Origin: Trileptium ribeirensis
Lineage: Eukaryota; Nematoda; Enoplea; Enoplida; Thoracostomopsidae
Length of the DNA: 64,000 nt
Assembly (NCBI GenBank): GCA_030248225.1
Contig: JASANE010012406.1
Location: forward strand, 78,461 to 142,460
Direction: 5' to 3'
The position numbers and the translations under genes were made by a program. Positions 58,605 through 64,000 of this stretch are shown here, one piece after another. Below the pieces are notes generated by a model. It had not been told where the DNA came from. It saw only the letters and a program-made list of their open reading frames with translations, and searched no databases. The stretch's first letter is position 1, and every line of letters begins with the position of its first letter.

Positions 58605-58935
58605 ATTTTTAAGCATAACTATGCTAAATATTTTGCAATCCTTAAGCTTTGCTTAATTGTATGTAAGAGCTTATGCTATTTATAAGCATAATTATGCTAA
58701 TCAAGGTTATAAATGTTTAGCATAAATTAAGCATAATTTTAAGTATAATAATTATGCTTCAATGTTAGTTACTATTAATAATGCTTAATATTAAGCATCA
58801 AATTTTGCTAAAAGTTTGCAATAAGCACAATTATGCTTAAAATTAACCATAATTATGCACATGAGGAATTAAAATTAACCATAATTATGATATTTATCAC
58901 ACATAAGGAAATGCTTAGTATTTTATGCATAAGCA
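58605..58935. repeat. Cluster of AGCATAATTATGCT-type palindromes
   Basis: At least eight full or partial copies of AAGCATAATTATGCTT, ATGCTTAATATTAAGCAT and related palindromes occur in about 330 bp, unevenly spaced, so it is not a simple tandem array. Confidence 0.75.
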
Positions 58936-60614
58936 TTTTCTGTGTACGTTGTTACTTCATAAGCGTTACAGAAGTACTAGTATCTCGCAAAATCGTGGTT
59001 GAAACGGAGCGAGCGTGGTTTCATTTTTATGTTATCATTTTGTTTAATCACCAGACCCTGTTTAATGTATATACCACCCTAAAACTTTTTAAAACCGGAA
59101 CCCATTCAAAATCCTAAAATCTCGTCGACCGTAAACCCATTCAAACAGCTGACAACGGTTCAAGTATTTGTGTTGGGCTTTAGATAACTTACCTATCTTA
59201 TTCAGCCTACCGGAAAACATATATAGACAATTTATGGTGACCTGTACACAATGCGTAACCAAACAACTGAAGACAGACTATATTCTGAAAATAGGGTTTA
59301 TTGACTTTAAACATATTGCAAACCCTCGAAAAGACATGAAATATGAACGATGGACTGTAGATAACCAGATCATTATATTAAGCTTTCAGAAATATATATA
59401 TACAGACCACTGTTGATTGCCCGCACGCTTTACATAACCCGACAAATGAAAACGCACATTTCGAAATCGGGTTCGTCGACCATAAAGGTCTTGAAACACC
59501 ATGAAAAGATGTAATAACCTGGATTCTATATAGCAAAACCATCACATTCAGCGTGCCTGATAACATAATAGACACTCTTTGTAAGGTAAAAAAATAACAC
59601 GGCGAAGTTTGAAACATTGCTTTTCTTTCGAAGGGATGACGAACCATATTCAACCCCAATAGCGGAAAGAGAGAGTGGTCCCACAAAAATGTTGTGGTCA
59701 GCAAAGTTGAATATCTTGATGAGCCGATTCTGCACGGTTAGCGAACTCTGTGTCGCGAGATATAGGGTGCGAAACACTCATACCTCTATGGCTAAATTTG
59801 GCAAAGAACCATTAAAAACATGTTTTTGCTATTTTGGGTCGGGACATTCGCGTTCAAATAAAGGGCACATCGTCATCACTTTTTCTTTTAAACAAAATTA
59901 TCTGTCGAAATCTGTCCATCCGATAGTGAGTTATGAATGACGGCGACATTCAAAAAAGAAACTTTCACGATTTTCACGGCAGAGGAACCTGTGCTAGCTC
60001 CGTTTCAATAAAGGATAGATCAAAATTAGCCACGAGACCTAAATCTGGCCTTGATGATTCTGAAAATTAAGCAAGCGCTCTATATTGGTCATTCCGCGGC
60101 ATTGGTTTATCGACCGATAGAATAAAGTTCGACTAATCCTTTGATAAATCGTGTATTTCGTATAATTTTCAAACAAACATTTGTCGCGCCGATGAATTGA
60201 ACTTGGACCGTTCGGCTGCTAGGATCGTGTATCTGTTAGCCACAAAACCAAATTATTCAACAAAGATTTAGCAAGATTTTTATTGTGTCGCAATTAATAA
60301 TACATCGGTACATGCAAACAATGTGATAAAGTTGAGCATTTTATTTTAAAGCCATCAATTTACACAGGTTCCTTATTTCATTAATATTGCCGACTACAGT
60401 CCATGACGTGCAGAGTACGGCTCTTTACTTTTAGTCTCTGAGCGAACTCAATTTGTCGGGAGTGCAAAGTATTTCATTATCATAACATTAGAACAGTGCA
60501 GTGCAACTTAAACTAAAGCTGCAAAGCATGGCCAAACACGAGAACAACGTCACAGCCATAAGGCTGTGGCAAAAGGTAATAGTCAAAGCATAGTGAAACA
60601 TAATAGAGATTGTG
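58936..60614. other. Intergenic DNA, no gene seen
   Basis: Overlapping frames at 59378-59940 on both strands have no recognisable domain. Confidence 0.4.
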
Positions 60615-61130
60615 TGTTGCAGCTGTAAAATCTTTTGAATTCCGTCTGTGTCCGCATTTGGCCTTAATTCGGGAACGAATTAACCGATTTTCATGATCTT
60701 GGGCTCATCCAAACCGGCATAGTCTATTTACTATGTACATTCCCTAGGGTTTTTTGATTTGAGGTCTGGTTCCCGCGTCAGAGGTTAAAACGAGTGTTTT
60801 TACCCCATTTTAGTACCACATAAGCAAGGCTATTTTATCTCAATTTTTTTCTGGATTTTTTCTCTGGATGGTTTATTTCATAGTACAATGATATACTGAT
60901 GTCCCTTTCTTTGTTTTTGGATTAAGGGTCCAGTTCTGCACTTATGGGTTTGAGGTACGGGGGTACGGCGCCTCCATGGCTGCTCGACCCAAAATTCGAA
61001 AATTTGTTCTGAAATCTTGCGCGGTTGAAAAGTTCCATATGGGGGTTTGCGAGCATGGGAAACTCATTGCCAGTGTTGGTTTTGCTCTGTGAGATATTAT
61101 TCCATGGGTACGGGGGTACGGCGCCCCCAT
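60615..61130 (+). repeat. Long dispersed repeat family, copy 2
   Basis: It starts GAGATTGTGTGTTGCAGCTG and continues AAATCTTTTGAATTCCGTC and TCATGATCTTGGGCTCATCC. It ends in a unit with GGTACGGGGGTACGGCGCC and CTCGACCCAAAATTCGAAAA, then a partial second unit. Inverted relative to 29095-29525. Confidence 0.75.
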
Positions 61131-61256
61131 AATTGCTGATCAGCTGTCAAAATGATGGTTTTTACCACATTTTAGTACCCTTCACGGAAATAAGGTTATT
61201 TTTATCTTAACTTTCGAATTTTTTTCTCTGGTTTTATGCGGCTTTTACGAGTTTTC

Positions 61257-61497
61257 TCCTCTATAGTCTACACCATACCATCCAGTGGTATTCAGTACAC
61301 GCCTGCACTATATAATAAACAGATGGAGTACGATACAAGATCAACTTAACAATAGTGTAAAGATCAGCCTATTGTTTTTTATCGACGGTGTCAATAGCAC
61401 CATACCTATACACATAACGTAAAGTGCGTAAATAACACCATGGTGTAGCTAACCCATATATTTTTTAAAAATCTATGGTGTAGTCTACACAATGCCA
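61257..61497. repeat. Inverted-repeat-bounded segment, CTATGGTGTAG ends
   Basis: TATAGTCTACACCATA on the left and TATGGTGTAGTCTACA on the right are inverted and bound about 240 bp, with extra ATGGTGTAG motifs inside. Possibly a MITE nested in the dispersed repeat family around it. Confidence 0.35.
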
Positions 61498-61639
61498 TTA
61501 TCGACAGTACAGTACTATGTATACTATCTTAAAATACCACCTTAACCACTATGGTTTCCAATGATGGTGACAGAGCCACCAGGAGGGCACAGGTCTTTCA
61601 CATGGGTCCATTATAACGGAAATGCCGCATTATTTTATA

Positions 61640-61995
61640 GTAAAATGATACTTGCCAATGCCACGTTTTGTTTTTCGGTTAAGGCTCCAGTTTTGGAATT
61701 ATGGATGTAAGGTATGGCGACCTCATGATCGCTCGACCTAAAACTTGAAAGTTTGTTCTGACGTCCTGGGCGGCTGAAAAGTTTCACTTGCGGGTTTTCG
61801 GGCATGTGAAACTCATTGCTGGTGTTGCTTTTGCTCTACGACTCATAGTTCCTTCGGTAGGCCGGCATGGCGCCCTCATAATTCCTCGACCCAAAATTTC
61901 TAATTATATTTTGATGACCTGAAAGGCTGATAGCTTGCACTTGGAGATTATCGGGCATGGAAAATTTATTTCCGGTGTTGGTTTCGTATGCTTCA
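61640..61995 (+). repeat. Long dispersed repeat family, copy 3 (internal units only)
   Basis: Two degenerate units of about 160 bp (GCTCGACCTAAAACTTG..., then CCTCGACCCAAAATTTC...), each with CTCATTGCTGGTGTTG-like segments, matching the internal unit of the copies at 29095 and 60615. Confidence 0.65.
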
Positions 61996-64000
61996 CTGCA
62001 ATCTCGATATAGTTACTAGTGAATTTGAACTGACGTTCAGAAAATATTTTAATATCATACTTTTAAACCATAATAATTTCCGAGACATTAATTTTTCTTA
62101 CTTTATTGAATATGCTATGGGTCTTTTTGGTTATACGTATATCGAAAATCGTCAATATTAAAGATACAATAATTTTGGTACCATTCGGTGGATTTTTGTG
62201 AAATATAAGTTGAGAGCAACAACGCAGTGTTAAGGTCCACCCAATACTAACGGTTGAAAGGTAAAAACAAATTATTTTTACTGGTTTTACTGGTGGCGGC
62301 ACAAGCACAAACTGGACGACTAGCACTACCACATGCCTCTTCGTAGCAGTGCCGTCGCTAGGGTTGTCCACCTTACACCTCATTTGGGGGGCTCCCAACT
62401 CGAGCGGGCATCACTCTATGCTAGCAGTGAAGGCAAAATTGTGTTATACCGAACAGTGGTGTAGGTAAAAATAAAAATTGGAGGGACGTCGCGATAGAGG
62501 TAAATAAAAGCGGGTGGCGTTAGATTCGCTTCAGTAAATGCTGGCGCAAATTCTTTGAGCAATACCGGATGATGATGGTTCGGAACCAGCGGCGAACGAT
62601 GGCCTACGGGCTGGACAGTTTTCAAAATCTGTTTTGAAAGAGGTGATATGTGTTTGATATATATTCTAGTATATGATTTTTTTCGTCTATTTGTAACACT
62701 TCAACATTGATATTGTAACGTCTGTAACATAAGCACTGGCACAAAGAACTTTTTTTTGGATTAAGTAATTTTATATACCATTCGAACTATATTGATAAGC
62801 ATCTTGCATTGTCAAATCCATATCGATCCATAGAGATGCTTAGAAATAATTCCCGCCTATAATTCTAGTGTTTTGCACTTAAATCGAACGAGTCCTAACC
62901 GAGCCGATTTTTGCGCGGTTCCCAAGGTTCGTCAATGCAGTTTGGAATAGTATTTAAAATTATAATTTTATCGCGAAAAATTTTCCGCACTAAATGGGAA
63001 ACCATTTGTAAAGACAAAATTCTAAATGATAATTTTGAAAATATTCAATAACGATGTGCTAATTATCTGAGTAAGTGATGATAATCATAGTGCGGCCTAC
63101 GGGTTTTTCGGTAAACAACGACAGGTGGTTTAAAAGACAATACAAGAAAATACAATAATACACGTAAAATGTTTCTACATCGTGTGGTGGAAACTTTGAC
63201 CATTGACCTGTTTGGGTGACTTTTTCAGGTCAAAGATATATTGAGCATAGAAATCTGCCTTGATAAATTCGGAGTTTGTACAACGAGCCGCCATTGGTAT
63301 GTTTGAATTGATAATTTTTCATAAAATGCCGTACCAAGTTCAGTATTTAATGAAAACTCTATTTAGTTTCAATTTGTTTGGATCAAGTTCCCCCAGAGTA
63401 TCCTGTGTATTCTTCGCCTTAGACGAATCGTATAAGGCTTTACTATCGACTCAGAAATGCTAACCTATTTGAAATATCAAATTCCAATTATAACTTAGAA
63501 TGCTGTGATCATGATTATGATATTTCCGTCTGTGGCAAATGCTAAAACCATGGTGTCGTCCAGTCCGTTGTGAAGAGTGAACGAACACTCCATTTAAGAC
63601 CACAAATTAAATAATAAGCAGTGTCTAGCTGTGTCGCTATCGAAATGACCGAAGAACTCCCACTTGAACATGCCACGGCAGTGGTAATATGATTTATAAT
63701 ATAAAACACTCTGTAGAGCAAACAAACATAGATCTTGTAGATTAAACAGATATATCTTAATTGGTTTTTGGTCGGGTCACACAGTTTGACTGGACAGGAT
63801 ATTAAATATAAAATGCAGCGTAGCACTAAAGATAAAAGTGGAATTGTAGAGTATGTCTTAATATGCTGCGATATCATATCATCATGGGGATATTTTATAT
63901 TATCAAAAGAATTATCCTTAAATCTCACTTTATCCGGGCTCACTATCACGTCAGTTTAATGATTTAGTCATATAAATAATTTGGATGGTTTAGTCAATTG
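61996..64000. other. Intergenic DNA to window end, no gene seen
   Basis: The longest frame (63542-63949, minus) is hydrophobic and AT-rich without a domain or clear splice sites. Gene edges entering from beyond the window cannot be excluded. Confidence 0.4.

Noticed and set aside
59378..59940. Overlapping open frames of about 107 codons on both strands
   Set aside because: Neither has a recognisable domain, both strands are open equally, and no splice borders stand out.
63542..63949. 135-codon hydrophobic open frame on the minus strand
   Set aside because: AT-rich DNA readily gives Ile/Leu/Tyr-rich frames; no motif or splice signal was found.

Overview
This window looks like nuclear DNA of an invertebrate animal. 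It is AT-rich, its genes are split by introns with GT-AG borders, it carries a PIM-family protein kinase (a metazoan family), an intact CR1/L2/Jockey-like non-LTR retrotransposon and many short inverted-repeat elements, and it is full of TATATATA tracts. I cannot name the species; a marine invertebrate is only a guess. There are no operons, ribosome binding sites or CRISPR arrays.

1-7.0 kb (downstream of the kinase): AT-rich intergenic DNA with two inverted-repeat elements (1522-1643, 4696-5070), a long (TA)n tract and one low-confidence membrane-type exon at 5765-5942. 7.1-19.0 kb, minus strand: a PIM-like Ser/Thr kinase gene that I reconstructed as six exons (18890-18971, 17487-17635, 15030-15236, 12241-12400, 10983-11159, 7131-8617). 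All splice phases agree and give a 753-residue protein: a complete kinase domain followed by a roughly 460-residue Ser/Cys/Gln/Asn-rich tail absent from compact vertebrate PIM kinases. Its introns hold a fold-back element (18520-18770), a decayed coding-like stretch (about 16340-17080), a piece of 28S rRNA gene spanning the R2 target site (11873-12060) flanked by 37-bp direct repeats, and an element with CCGGAA-rich inverted ends (about 9851-10947). 19.4-25.1 kb, minus strand: scattered phase-compatible exons (Cys-rich, transmembrane, terminal) that may form a single-pass receptor gene; this is tentative.

25-43 kb is repeat-dominated intergenic DNA with one clear element: a retrotransposon at about 29.94-34.1 kb, minus strand, with ORF1 (PHD finger plus RRM-like region) and ORF2 (endonuclease and reverse transcriptase), both open. 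ORF1 ends with the heptamer TTTAAAC directly before its stop. ORF2 lies in the -1 frame, has no ATG before its endonuclease domain, and a 12-position stem-loop begins 6 nt after the heptamer, so ORF2 appears to be made by -1 ribosomal frameshifting. A 70-bp tandem array and a perfect 55-bp inverted repeat lie just upstream of the element.

43-64 kb has no gene I can support. It holds a 200-203-bp satellite (53.2-54.8 kb), a 34/35-bp minisatellite (55.66-56.0 kb), an 870-bp fold-back element (50.85-51.72 kb), nested hairpins and a field of AGCATAATTATGCT palindromes (58.3-58.9 kb), and copies of several dispersed repeat families that also occur elsewhere in the window.
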